From Irpex lacteus (lineage: Eukaryota; Basidiomycota; Agaricomycetes; Polyporales; Irpicaceae), in assembly GCA_001986395.2 (NCBI GenBank), contig MQVO02000002.1, forward strand, positions 1,922,001-1,986,000: a DNA stretch of 64,000 nt, in the 5' to 3' direction. Under the pieces are notes generated by a model, which made no database searches, was not told the origin of the DNA, and saw only the letters and a list, made by a program, of their open reading frames with translations. This document shows positions 16,710-27,390 of the stretch, piece after piece. The position numbers were made by a program, and so were the translations under genes. Position 1 is the first letter of the stretch. Each line of letters opens with the position of its first letter.

Positions 16710-18458
16710 ATGAAGCTCAAGCTCAACATTACTCGACTCTCTCTTCGCCGACTGTTCTCGCATAGACGAAAGGCAATAGCAGAGGATGAGGTTCCAACTG
16801 TTGCAGGAGCGCCACCTACAACCCCTCCAAAGGACCACCTACGATCCAAAGATCTCTCACATGATGGGCTTCGTCCACGTTCGGAACAGCATACCCTACG
16901 CCGCACAACATTCCGGAGGAAATCACCGCCCCGTGTCATGTACGTCATTGACGAGGTCGATGAGCCACCTGCTCAGGCATCTGTAAGCTCTTCAGCAAGC
17001 CTGATATCTTATCTTGTATTGACGACGAATCCTCCGTATTTTTCAGACCTCGTCTACCCTAAACCCTCCTCTCGATCACACCAAAGAACCCGAACTTGAG
17101 TCCGTCGCATCTTCTCTATCAGACTCGGACACTCCATCATCCAGACCAACCTCCGGCGCACGTCTTATCGACGCGTCCAACGGTCGCACATTCGGTAGAT
17201 ACTCGCTACCTCCAGTTGAATACACCCTCGATCCTCCTAGTGGTAGGACGACACGATCCAACACTGCGGACACGGCTACAAGCATACGCATCGTTACTGC
17301 TACAGCAATACTCAGCGAGGCGCATTACACGTATGACGGCCTTACGGATAGTCTGTGCAGTTCACCCGCGTTGTCCTCTCTGACACTCCCGGAAGTCGAG
17401 GATGAAAAGCCGAGTAAACTCGACGCTGTGACAGCGGAAGTTGAAGTTGACCCGGGAGCAAAGGAGTCTGAGGAATTCAGGCTCAAGGAGACCTGCGATG
17501 GGATTTATACGCCTGTGACTACCGATGGTGGATTTTGTGGCGAAAATACTCCTATGGGTGGCACTATGGCACTTCCATGCGAGACACTTGGAGTGCAGTC
17601 TACGGCGCAGGCAGAGGAGGAAGAGAGCGCGGTTTTAAAACAGCCTTGGTGCTCGCCAACTGCGCAAAATCAGGTGAACGAGTTGCAAATCGATTCGGGC
17701 TCTCCTACAGCTAGCCAGACCGATATAACCAACGACTACCCTGCTCGAGACTCACGAAAGGGAGAGACAAAGGTACGCAAATGACTTTTTGCTCCAAATC
17801 TTGCTCACACCGTTGTTAGGTTGAAAGCGCGCCGTCTTTGAACACTTCCTCGCCTCTTCCCAGGGATGGACCTTACAATAAGGCGGACGCATCAGCGGCT
17901 ACTGAACTCACCTTCCCGTTTGCTCCCAGCAAATCCAACACTTCTGGGATGCCAGATACGGGCTTTGAAGTAGCGGACCCGCAAACCTCGAAGCCCCTCA
18001 AGCCCGTGTTCGATATTAATGCGCAGTCTGAGGGTACTATACTTGACAAAGCTGGTGCACACAATCGTCCGCCGCGTTCACCCGAGAGGCATAAGAATCT
18101 GTGCAGACCATCAACGGACACTCTGACCCGGGGGAAGTTCAGTCGTGCGTCGAATATTCCGTCCGGTAAGCTAGTCTTTGCCCCACCAGAACTGGTTGCT
18201 GTCGACTCGCTCGTGGATCTAGATGATCACAAAGCTCCAGACGTTGTGCCACCGTCTGAATCCCTGTCACCGAGCACATCATATGCCAGAGCGACGGCCA
18301 AGCACTGGCAGTTAGCAGTCGGCAACCCTTGGCTTGCTGCGTCTGCGAAGAACTCTTCCCCTCCGCCCTTACCACCAAAATCCACTCGACGCAATGCACA
18401 GCTTCCTCCTCCAACTGCATTCACCAGCAATGCTGAGATTGTCGAGGAAGAAGAGTGA
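16710..18458 (+). CDS. Ser/Pro-rich protein of unknown function
   Basis: The ATG at 16710 gives MKLKLNITRLSLRRLFSHRR, a basic amphipathic start. Two introns are clear: 16983-17048 (GTAAGC...TTTTTCAG) and 17773-17819 (GTACGC...GTTGTTAG). The protein is about 540 residues, mostly disordered and acidic (EVEDEKPSKLDAVTAEVEVD), with a Pro-rich stretch near the end (PPPLPPKS, an SH3-ligand-like core) and the tail EIVEEEE, stop at 18458. I do not recognise the family. The PxxP motif and charge pattern would suit a scaffold or cytoskeletal adaptor, but that is guesswork. Codon use and intron quality support a real gene. Confidence 0.6.
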
Positions 18459-19692
18459 CGCGACCGACGCAGGCACATTTGAATTTGGAGATGAGGGCTA
18501 CCGTTCACACCTCTGCGGCTCACGCTTCTCTGCCCTCTTCCGTACAGCATTACCCATCTCTCTTTCAACCATCACCCTGGCCCCTACTTCGCAAGCATAG
18601 CCTCACGACCATTTGCATAGCACACCGTGACAGTACTCAATGTGATATTCCATCATCCCTCATTTTGAACCAGGCGCAGCAAAAGTTCCCCAAACTTCGA
18701 TGATGGCTGTGACAGTGGTGGCGCGTCGTACCAGTATGTCAACAACACGGTCATTTATACTGGTACCCCATGTACAAAAGAGAGGTTGTGATGAAGAGGG
18801 TTGTTAATGAGGTTGGTTGATGTGCCTGAGGCTGTGAAACTTACGGGATCGTGGTCTAATGAGGTTATTTATATGTTTAGGGTGAGTGGCGGTGTATGCT
18901 GCGGGTGTTTATTACATGCTTTACAATACGTAGAAATGACATTTCGTCTATAGGACTTTCGTCGGTGGTCCTTGCAACCTTGGTTTGGTTGCTGCTACAA
19001 GATTTTGCTCCTGAAGGCCTGAAGGCTGTGGTACTGGTCAATATTCCAGGTTAGTCTTCTTCCTCCTTTCAGGGACGTCGCTGATAGATATAGTGCGAAA
19101 TTGGCAGTATACAGACCGGCCATACAAATAGTACATTCACAGGACACAGGAAAGGATTCTCGGCAGAATTAACTCCACCAATATTGTCGACGTGAAGGAC
19201 CGCAGCACATCCGACACAGGGTACCCTGCCAATCGCCCATACGAGGCTAGATAGTATTCTTTCGCAAGGCATGACAACGAATTGCATCATTTCTTCCCAG
19301 CGCACACTTCTCGGAAGAGAGACTATGGAATCACATACTTCTTTGAAAGCGTAACTTGGATGTTCACTGTGAGTGGCGGTGTAACTATTGCATAAGGTTA
19401 CTCATACAGTGTCTATCAAACCAGTTGACAGCTTAAGGCTAATACGCCTTGACGGGATTATATCGCCGTCATGGTGCACTGCCTAATAAGGCTGTGACGT
19501 TTGGACTCGGAGCAATAGATGCTTCTTATGCGCAGTATGAGGTACTACGAGTCTGGCAAAGGTACGTTCGTGGGCCTACTAACGGGCGGGATATAACAGA
19601 GCAGATACTATATTTTCCTTTCCAACACAAAGGTTCACTGCGTCGTACCCCGGGCCATCTCTCCTCAAGAACACAACGCTCGCGTAGACAAG
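18459..19692. other. Region of gene remnants between 18.46 and 19.69 kb
   Basis: No intact gene. It contains two short exon-like pieces that share the same downstream intron start (described separately) and the weak promoter of the S53 gene. TACTATATTTTCC near 19606-19618 is the only TATA-like sequence before the ATG at 19693. Confidence 0.4.
18690..19055 (+). pseudogene. Remnant of a membrane-protein gene
   Basis: Exon-like pieces read GCDSGGASYQYVNNTVIY (extracellular-looking, with cysteines), then VDVPEAVKLTGSWSNEVIYM ending in MFR before a GTGAGTGG donor at 18882. After a plausible acceptor comes SSVVLATLVWLLLQDFAPEG, a hydrophobic helix. In-frame stops (TGATGA near 18788) separate the first two pieces, and I found no start or end. 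The order (cysteine-bearing ectodomain, loop, TM helix) suggests a former single- or multi-pass membrane protein. Family not recognised. Confidence 0.35.
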
Positions 19693-22600
19693 ATGGTCTC
19701 CAAACTCTTAGTATTGTCCGCTCTTCTCACCCTCGCGCTGTCGAAGCCTCATGCTCGCCGTTTGACGGTGCATGAAGCTGCTATTGTCAGCACACCCAGA
19801 GGCTTTGTCCGCACTGCTCCGGTGTCTGCGAACTCTACCATCAAGCTCAAAATTGCGCTTGCCCCGAATGACCCCGAAGGGCTTATCAACGCGTTATACA
19901 ATGTCAGCGACCCGAGCAGCAGCCTCTATGGTGCACATCTTACGAAAGAGGAGGTACGCCATTAATTTTTGGTGAACAATCGCATTCTCAATCATCTGTG
20001 CCAGGCTGAGGCATTTGTTGCACCTACTTCCGAGACGGCTGAGAAGGTCAACGACTGGTTGAAAGAGAATGGTGTCACAGCGACTCCGCTCACTGATGCC
20101 GGTAATTGGCTGAGCATTCAACTCCCTGTCTACAAAGCAAATGAGATACTTGACGCCGACTTTTCCGTCTTCATTCACCCCGACACCAACAAGCAGACAG
20201 TTCGCACTCTCAGTTACTCTATCCCAAACAGCTTGAAGGGCCACATTGATGTCATTTATCCAACCGTCAGGTAAGCTGGGGCTTCAATTGTCCTGAGGAT
20301 GTAATTAAGCAAATGCACGTGTAGCTTCCCAAGTCCCAACGGACACGGCGCGATCGTTCACGCAGTGTCAGTCAACAACGATGCCCCCCGAGAAGCTTGC
20401 AGCTCTACCGGCATCACACCTAAATGCGTGCAGACCTTGTACGGTGTTCCCACAACGCTTGCCAAGTCGTCCAAGAACCAGCTGGCCGTCAGTGGTTTCA
20501 TCGAGCAATACGCTGAGCAGAAGGATTTAACGGCATGTATATTCTTGGCCTTTTAATGATATCCTAATGAACGACGGTCATGGTGTCTAGACTTTCTTGA
20601 AGAAATTCCGCCCCGACCTCCCTTCCACCACTACTTTTTCGCTGCAGACTCTTGATGGCGGTAGTAACCCTCAGGGAGATAACGAAGGTGGTATCGAAGC
20701 TGTAAGCCCGCTTTGACTCGTTGCGACCATTTTTTGATCTGATGACGTCTCTATAAGAGCCTTGATATCCAGTACACCGTCGGCATCGCCTCTGGAGTTC
20801 CAACGACATTTATTTCCGTAGGGGAGGATGTCCAAGATGGAGATGCCCAAGGCTCCTTGGACCTCATCAACTTCCTGAACAATGAGAGAAACCCACCCCA
20901 GGTGCTCTCTACCAGCTATGGCGTTGATGAGCCAGATGTCTCGCAACCGTTGACAAACACTGCGTGCATCACCCGATGTTCCGCGCGGGAATTGAATTAA
21001 TGCTGGTTAAGGAAATTTATTTATGTTCCTTAATTGCTGCTTCGGGGAACATTTTGAATGCTGTCAGGTACAGCTATATTTAATGTTGTACGAATGTATC
21101 ATCCCACATCATGCTAATTGTTTCTCGGTGCATCATGTCCAATATTACACGCAGCGTCATACTGGAAATATTCATGATATTCGAAGGCGAGATCGGGACA
21201 TAAACAGTATTTGTTTCCCTTATCAGACAAGTCATTAAAGTCCCGAGACACATATTTAAAGTTAACATGTTTTTATCAAGATGTTGCGGTACAAAAAAGA
21301 TTAAAAGTTGCAATCGGAGGCAGTTAGTTAAGACTATGAACGTCTCGCTGTGGAAAATTTGAGGGAACACCCGAAATGTTGGGTCAATGTAACGTGGTAT
21401 ATAAATAAAAATAGGTCCATGATGCTCCTCTCGGAAGTAGCCTTTTGAGATCAGGACGCAATACCGAAGTTGCTGCCGAGCGGTCGTGACCAGCAATAAG
21501 GCAAATAACATTGAAAATGCATCACATGAATAAAAACAAAATGGAACCGGGTAGCAGGTGAGGATCTTTCAAAATGTTCCGCCGCGCATAATACTTGAAG
21601 ATGTTCCTAAAATGAACATTGCTATAGGTGCGATAGAGAACATCATATGCAGCATCGGAAAATAATTCTTATCTTTCCTGGAAGGAACATTGTTAATGAC
21701 TACAAACCTCATGTTCGCCGTGAGGAAGCACCCCGGACACTACAGTCCTATGACAAAAAGAAAATATTGATTTTCGGTACATGTGAGTCTTGTATCTCCT
21801 ACCGTACGAATCAAAATTCAGCATTTAGACCACAGCCGTTACTGAGTACTGAGTGACCTAACCTACACTACAACAAGTCTGAAAAATGGGGCCATAACAG
21901 ACGACATAGGTGTCAGGGGTACCAGACTCTTGTCAGCACATTACGTTTTGAATGTTCCCCACATGTCTTCTTCATGTTGTCCCGCACAATGTTTATAATG
22001 TTCCCCTTTTATTGATGGCTGATGTGACATTCATATTGTTCCGCTTAATGTTATTTACATTTTTTCCTTGCCTGCTACCGAGCGCAAAACTCATAATGCT
22101 TCACGGGATCATTATGATAACATTATTATTGTTGTTCTAATGTCTTTGCAGCTATAAATGGACATAATGCGCTCGCAACCGGGCAATATTGTCCTTCCCG
22201 CAACATGAATTATTTTATTCATAATTTCCACGAGGGAATCACATGTAGAATCTCATTCGACTTCCGAGAAGCATTGACCGTGGTCCTCGGGGTAATATAC
22301 AAATATAATACCTAACGAAGCATTTTCATTCTTTTCAGCATGATTCGATATCAAACACAGGCATACCAGTATGATGATTTCTCGAGTGGTACTCACGATA
22401 ACATGCGAGTACACACTGATATTTTACTACTATGTTGCGCAGAGTACCAATCTAAAAGGTACATATCAAATCTTGTTAATCTCTGGCTAACCTTCTCCCG
22501 CCGCCAACATTCGAAACGTTCTGCATTGCCTCATTAATGCATGTTCGTCCGATCACATCAAATCTATAATAATAATAATTCTTCGGCCAACAACATGTAA

Positions 22601-23477
22601 GCATTCAAAACTCTCCTTTACCAACATTAATTCAAATCCCGCCCGGAACATTGGGTGATGCACGCAGTGAAAGTATATCTCCTTTCATCACCATTTGAGT
22701 ATCTCTGATTTGATATTCAGCACATTATGTAATGCTTTCGCACAGCTCGGTGCCCGTGGCGTGTCTATTCTCTTTGCTTCCGGAGACGGCGGTGTATGTG
22801 GGGGTACGTATGGCGAAAATTGCACGACGTTCATCCCGACCTCACCTAACGGTTGCCCGTTGTATGTGCTTCGAAATATCCTAGTCGTACTTCTATCTAA
22901 TATCCTTCGCTAGCGTCACCAGCGTGGGTGCAACTCAACTTTCTGGCCCCAAAAGCGAGACATCTGCATTTTTCTCCTCCGGTGGTTTCTCCAACTACTA
23001 TAGCATCCCCCCCTACCAAGCATCCGCCGTCCAACGCTTCCTCACCACTCTGGGCAACGCCGACTCTGGCAAGTTCAACCGATCTGGACGTGCCAATCCA
23101 GATGTCGCCGCCATTGGGACGAACCTCGAGATTGTCGTCAATGGTAAAACTGAACTCGTTAACGGCACGAGTTGCTCGACTCCCATCTTTGCCAGTATCA
23201 TTGCGCTGATCAACGACGAGTTGATCTCTACTGGAAAGAGCCCGCTCGGGTTTTTGAATCCTTTCTTGTACGCCAACCCGGGGGCATTCAACGATATCAC
23301 CACTGGTAAGACAAATCGACAATTTTGGATTGTAAGGGAGGCACTGACCTCTATTGCATAGGCTCCAACCCGGGAACATCCAACACGAGTGGTTTCCCAG
23401 CAGTGAAGGGATGGGACCCTGTCACCGGACTGGGTACACCCAACTTTGCTGCTCTCAGGAAGGCTGCTGGGCTCTAA
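19693..23477 (+). CDS. Secreted S53 peptidase (sedolisin / tripeptidyl-peptidase), transposon-interrupted
   Basis: The ATG at 19693 gives the signal peptide MVSKLLVLSALLTLALSKPH, followed by the Pro-kumamolisin prodomain. The mature enzyme has the S53 catalytic Glu and Asp in GIEASLDIQY, the oxyanion Asp in FASGDGGV, and the nucleophile Ser in NGTSCSTPIFAS. The Ca2+-site tail is GWDPVTGLGTPNF; stop at 23475-23477. Every exon aligns with the intact paralogue at 41791-43828. Two introns are unusual. The one at 20533-20590 starts with GC (GCATGT). The next-but-one is interrupted at its donor by a 1,712 bp element (20958-22669). Unspliced read-through into the element hits a stop within about 15 codons. 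It could still be expressed if a GT inside the element is used, otherwise it is a pseudogene. S53 enzymes digest protein at acid pH outside the cell. Confidence 0.8.
20533..20590 (+). other. GC-AG intron in the S53 gene
   Basis: The exon ending GATTTAACG is followed by GCATGTATATTC and the intron ends TGGTGTCTAG before ACTTTCTTG. The paralogue has GACTTGACG followed by GTATGT at the same spot, so the donor T became C. A CTAAT branch site (near 20562) is present. The spliced product keeps frame (DLT-TFLKKF). Confidence 0.75.
20958..21006 (+). repeat. Left terminal inverted repeat
   Basis: 49 bp starting CACTGCGTGCATCACCC; matches the reverse complement of 22621-22669 with four mismatches. Confidence 0.9.
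22621..22669 (-). repeat. Right terminal inverted repeat
   Basis: Mirror of the left repeat. On the minus strand it begins CACTGCGTGCATCACCC at 22669. The host intron's original donor (GTATAT) resumes at 22673, just after the AAA duplication. Confidence 0.9.
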
Positions 23478-24100
23478 TGGTCATGGGTTTGATTGTTAAT
23501 GGACTAGTAGAGCTACTTATCTTGTGAATGGTCTGTAATAGTATCTCATCCAGCTTTCATCGCACGCTATGTAAGGCTTCTCGGACTTTGTCACAAAGCC
23601 ACAATGTTGGATGGTCCCATACCACTCGCTGGGAAATATCGGCTCAGGCAAGGGAAACTCAAGTCCATGACATCATTATCTGGATTCGTCAGCGTTCGCC
23701 CAAAAGATAACGAGAATACTTATAGTTGTTATTTACTACAGTTTGCTACATCTGGAAAAAAGTGAAGTGATATATGGCTGTACGTACCGTATATACCATT
23801 GGTACCAACATACACGTCCCCCCTATATTTACTGCACATACCACCCGCGAGGAACCTATACCAGTATATACTCATCAATACTGGTATACACATACACGCA
23901 GGCAAAATATACCACAGTGTACTACTCCTTACTCTGTATAATTCTTTGTACCCATCCATATTGAGCGGTATTCATACAAATATCAATGAGAGGTAAAAGC
24001 ATGTCATTATTGCTATCGACGATACTAAGGGGACACATATGGACATGAGATAATTCTGATGTCCGCGGTGGCACAACAAGGCCACAGCGGACTTATACTG
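23478..24100. other. AT-rich intergenic stretch
   Basis: No gene. From about 23770 to 23965 the sequence is dense in TATACC/GGTATA and TATATA words, a degenerate simple-sequence region. It lies at the shared 3' side of the S53 gene and the minus-strand gene ending at 24101. Confidence 0.45.
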
Positions 24101-25100
24101 CTACACCTCGGAGCGCACACGGAACACCACTGCTGATGTGGCCAGTCCCCCAGCAACAACAACTAAAGAGAGAGTTAATATTTGTGCGGAGGCGGCGAAT
24201 CAACATGATGACTCACCGAAAACCCAATCGTATTATCTGGCGCTACGGGCGATGGCGACAAGTAACGAACGTAAGTAAGAGTTAGTACAGTGCAGTGGCT
24301 ATCGACAAGGAGGACGTACATATATTTTTGACTGCATACGCAAGCAATACAACCATACCCTATGCACCGATGAGGTTCATATACTGGTGGCGTAATCGAC
24401 AGGTATCAGTGAAGGGACTGTACAGAAGGGAAAGACGACAATGTTAGTACGTGTATTGACAACGAAAGTAATTACTTACGCAATGTGTCCTGAGTCCATG
24501 TCAGCGTGTCAATGAAGTGTAGACGACGCGCAATGAAACCTGAAAAATAATAAATACGAGACAAGACATGGGGGACTCGGACGTGAGAGAGCCGCGACCA
24601 CGATAGCTCAAGCAATCGTCCCAACTGACGGAATAGATGGTTACTTACCAAAAAGAGTTATCCGCTCCTCCCCTCTCGCACTGACGTGACGTTGGACATT
24701 AAGATAGCTGCTTGCAAAGCGAGGCCGCTCGTCGAATCAAAGTCTATGTGACACGAGAAACTCCGTGGACCACCTGAATCAGTCGCATGTGGTTGTAAAC
24801 AAAGAGAAAGTAGACGCACCGTTTCATAAAGCTGTTGTCCTGCATCCCGTATGTGCCACACACGCCAGCCAAATCTCCACTGGTCAAGCACGAAATACGG
24901 ATTTCCGGCGGCATCCGCGATGGCTGAGGGACAGAGATTAGCGATATTCCCTGCCAACGTAGAGCAAAGCGAGGAGGGACTGACCGATGATTGATAGAGG
25001 GACTATGACGGACCCGGAGACGGGGGTGTCGGATAATGAATATCGGACGCAGGGTGAAGGACGTTGAAGAAGAGAAGGAGAGTCGAAGAGAGAGAGAGAG
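24101..25100 (-). CDS. Small multi-exon unknown protein
   Basis: Several minus-strand exons join into sensible protein: VRYSLSDTPVSGSVIVPLS, intron, AIADAAGNPYFVLDQ and RFGWRVWHIRDAGQQLYE, intron, SYLNVQRHVSARGEERITLF, intron (GTAAGT), GFIARRLHFIDTLTWTQDTL, and a last exon with VVVAGGLATSAVVF that may be a TM helix before the stop at 24101. The phrase DAxGNPYF followed by WxIRDAxxQxLYE loosely recalls LURP-one/tubby-like folds, but this is not secure. The start codon is not resolved, because a (CT)n tract at 25088-25113 (GA on plus) occupies the expected 5' end. The last exon's frame is also uncertain. Confidence 0.35.
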
Positions 25101-25115
25101 AGAGATAGAGAGAGT
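25085..25115. repeat. (GA)n microsatellite
   Basis: An AGAGAGAGAG-type tract interrupted by ATAG, CT-rich when read on the minus strand. It lies where the leader of the minus-strand gene should be, so it may be a pyrimidine-rich core-promoter element. Confidence 0.7.
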
Positions 25116-25763
25116 CTGCGTGTAAACGCCGAAGCCTTGTAGTCAACAAGGTCATGTGATCTGGTGACGCAACTATGCAAGCGCTCCCCGCTGACGCGTC
25201 AGTCTCCCCAGACATCATCGAAGGCTCGAATTTTCAGAGGCAGAGTAGTAAGTATGTATGTTCCGCGAATGTACATAATCATTGTAGACGTAGACAGACT
25301 GCATCTTTGCGGCCTGACTCAGGGTCATAATCTTCTCATCGTCCTCACTCGACTCGCCCAAGTAGGCATCAGTGCGCACTAGGCAGCTGTAGGCTCGAAC
25401 ACATGAGTATTCATGTCGCGAAACCCGAGCTGAAAGCGATGCAATGGGCCCATCCTTTCATGCCTCCTATACAGGTCTCGTAAGTGTCCAAAGTCGCCAT
25501 GAGCATAGATACTTATCACACATAAGTTATGAATATATACAAATGATAAGGGTAAGTGATGCTGTATACCACTACATATAGGTCTCGACATCACAACTTG
25601 GTATGTACGGTATATGCAGTACACGGCGGCATAGAGCGCCCAGCGCCGGTATGTATAAATGCCTTTTTCCTGATGTACCACTGGCACTTTGGGCTCCTTT
25701 ACCTCCCAGTCGTCGAGTTTGCTCTCGAAGGCTGCACTCTAAGAGCATACACGTCTAAGTGCC
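25116..25763. other. Intergenic
   Basis: About 650 bp with no supported gene; divergent promoter area for the minus-strand unknown gene and the first SDR gene. Confidence 0.4.
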
Positions 25764-27039
25764 ATGACGCTAAAGAATAAACTGGCGTTGATTACTGGAT
25801 GCACGTAGGTGTCAAATATCTAGATTGTCATCCATCTATTAACGTATCTCCGGTAACTCAACTTGAACTGGCAGGGGAGGAATAGGCCAGGCCACTGCGA
25901 GATTGCTTGCCCTAGAGGGGTGTTCAATCGCCATCCACTATGCATCCGACACATCCAAGGTTAAGGCTGAAGCTCTCATCGAAGAGCTCACGCACATCTC
26001 CCATCCCGATAACGTAGCAGTGCGCGCATCTGCCTTTCAAGCCGATCTGTCATCATACGACAATGCGAAAACGTTGCATGATGAAGTTGTCAATGTACTT
26101 GGACACCCAGATATTTTCTTTGGCAATCATGGAGTAGCAGGGAACACTATTGGGCCAAACGGCAATGTCGCAGATATCAGCCCACAGATGTTCGAAGAAA
26201 CTTGGCGAACAAATACGGGAACCAACTTCTACGTACGTAGGCAGCGTTGGCTTTCTCCGTTACTTAAGTTTCTACACACTTGATTCGTTTGCCGATAGCT
26301 CGCGCAGCTATGTATCCCCCACATGGAAGCGCAGAAGTGGGGCCGTATCATCCTCACATCAAGGTATGGTCTGACTCGTGCAAGTGCCGTATACGCATGC
26401 CGAATCAATACTTATGCCATTTGCGTTATAGCGTCGCCGCACGTGAGTATTTATATCCATAACTATCCGACGACTAATTACTCAGACTCACTGGGGAAAT
26501 TATCCTAGTGACTGGAGGAGTAATTGGACCACATTATGCATCCTCGAAGGCAGCCATGCACGGCCTCATCCATTGGCTTTCGCTCCGATATGCAAAAGAT
26601 GGTATTGTGAGTTATTGTGAGTTGCTCTTCCGAGGGAGGTGCTGAACTGGACACACAGTGCTCGAATGCAATTGCACCTGCATTGATAGAAGGTTAATGA
26701 CTGAACGTTTGTTATATTCGACAACGGTTTTACTCTTCTCGTATATAGATACCACCATGCTTCCAAGAGGAACTGCCGATTTGAGAGTGAGAACCGGACT
26801 TACATAGGCTCTATTTTTGAAAGATCTAATACACTGACTCCATCGTCCTGTAGAGTAGGATACCTATAGGAAGACTAGGAAAACCAGACGAGATAGCAAC
26901 TATCGTGGTAATGCTGGCCAAGAACGCGTATATGACGAACAAGGTGCGCACCGCTGCAAGCTCTTCCCGCAACTTCGAAGGCTGATGTCCAATGCAGGTT
27001 GTGGTCGCAGACGGTGGCTGGACAGGAGGAGGGATGTGA
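25764..27039 (+). CDS. Short-chain dehydrogenase/reductase, copy A
   Basis: The ATG at 25764 gives MTLKNKLALITGC. A first intron (25805-25874) sits inside the cofactor motif, restoring TGCTGGIGQAT (TGxxxGxG, NAD(P) binding). The next exon has GCSIAIHYASDTSKVKAEAL and HPDIFFGNHG (in place of the usual NNAG), ending at 26232. Later exons give GRIILTSSVAA (catalytic Ser), GPHYASSKAAMHGLIHWLSL (YxxxK catalytic pair), RIPIGRLGKPDEIA and VVVADGGWTGGGM, stop at 27037-27039. It is a ~250-residue classical SDR resembling 3-oxoacyl-ACP reductases (FabG-like). Substrate unknown. A close tandem copy follows at 27391. Confidence 0.88.
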
Positions 27040-27390
27040 ACACTAGTAGAATGATTAGTTGTAATGATACATTGGCAGTATCGCATTCAAGCTCAAGTTG
27101 CCGAAGATATAGACGAGCCAAATGGAGGACCCAAACAGAACAACGCAAGCAAAGGTATCATTCCATGCTGTTCTCGGGCTTTATTGCGATGCAATACGGG
27201 ATGACATGTGACATACCAGTGCTCCAGTCTCGCGGGGAAATATTGCCGCAAATGAGTCCGTCTGTGACTCCATCGTTTACATACTTCACGACTCGGGAGA
27301 TAACGCGATAACGAGTCTTTCAAGTTATTTACTACTTGCATTCTTCCGTCGTCGGGGAGGCCGTTATCAAAGGACATACGCACGAGTATC
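27040..27390. other. Spacer between tandem SDR genes
   Basis: 350 bp; promoter of copy B. Nothing else seen. Confidence 0.4.

Larger units (their letters stand above)
20955..22672. mobile_element. Non-autonomous TIR transposon, CACTA (EnSpm/CMC)-like
   Basis: The element occupies 20958-22669 (1,712 bp) and is flanked by AAA on both sides (20955-20957 and 22670-22672), a likely 3-bp target duplication. Its 49-bp terminal inverted repeats start CACTGCGTGC and match at 45 of 49 positions (20958-21006 against 22621-22669). CACTA/CACTG termini with 3-bp duplications are the mark of the CACTA superfamily. The interior is AT-rich, lacks a transposase-like frame, and carries many copies of ATGTTCC/GGAACAT, like the subterminal transposase-binding repeats of that group. 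It presumably needs an autonomous partner elsewhere. Superfamily placement is inferred from the termini alone. Confidence 0.8.

Noticed and set aside
21080..21511. 143-codon minus-strand frame inside the transposon, as a transposase
   Set aside because: No DDE-like or zinc-finger motif and AT-driven composition; the element looks non-autonomous.
20958..22669. hAT or Tc1/mariner identity for the element
   Set aside because: Flanks show neither an 8-bp duplication nor TA; AAA plus CACTG ends fits CACTA better.
23729..23996. Overlapping Tyr/Ile-rich frames near 23.8 kb
   Set aside because: Produced by the TATACC-rich simple sequence; not coding.
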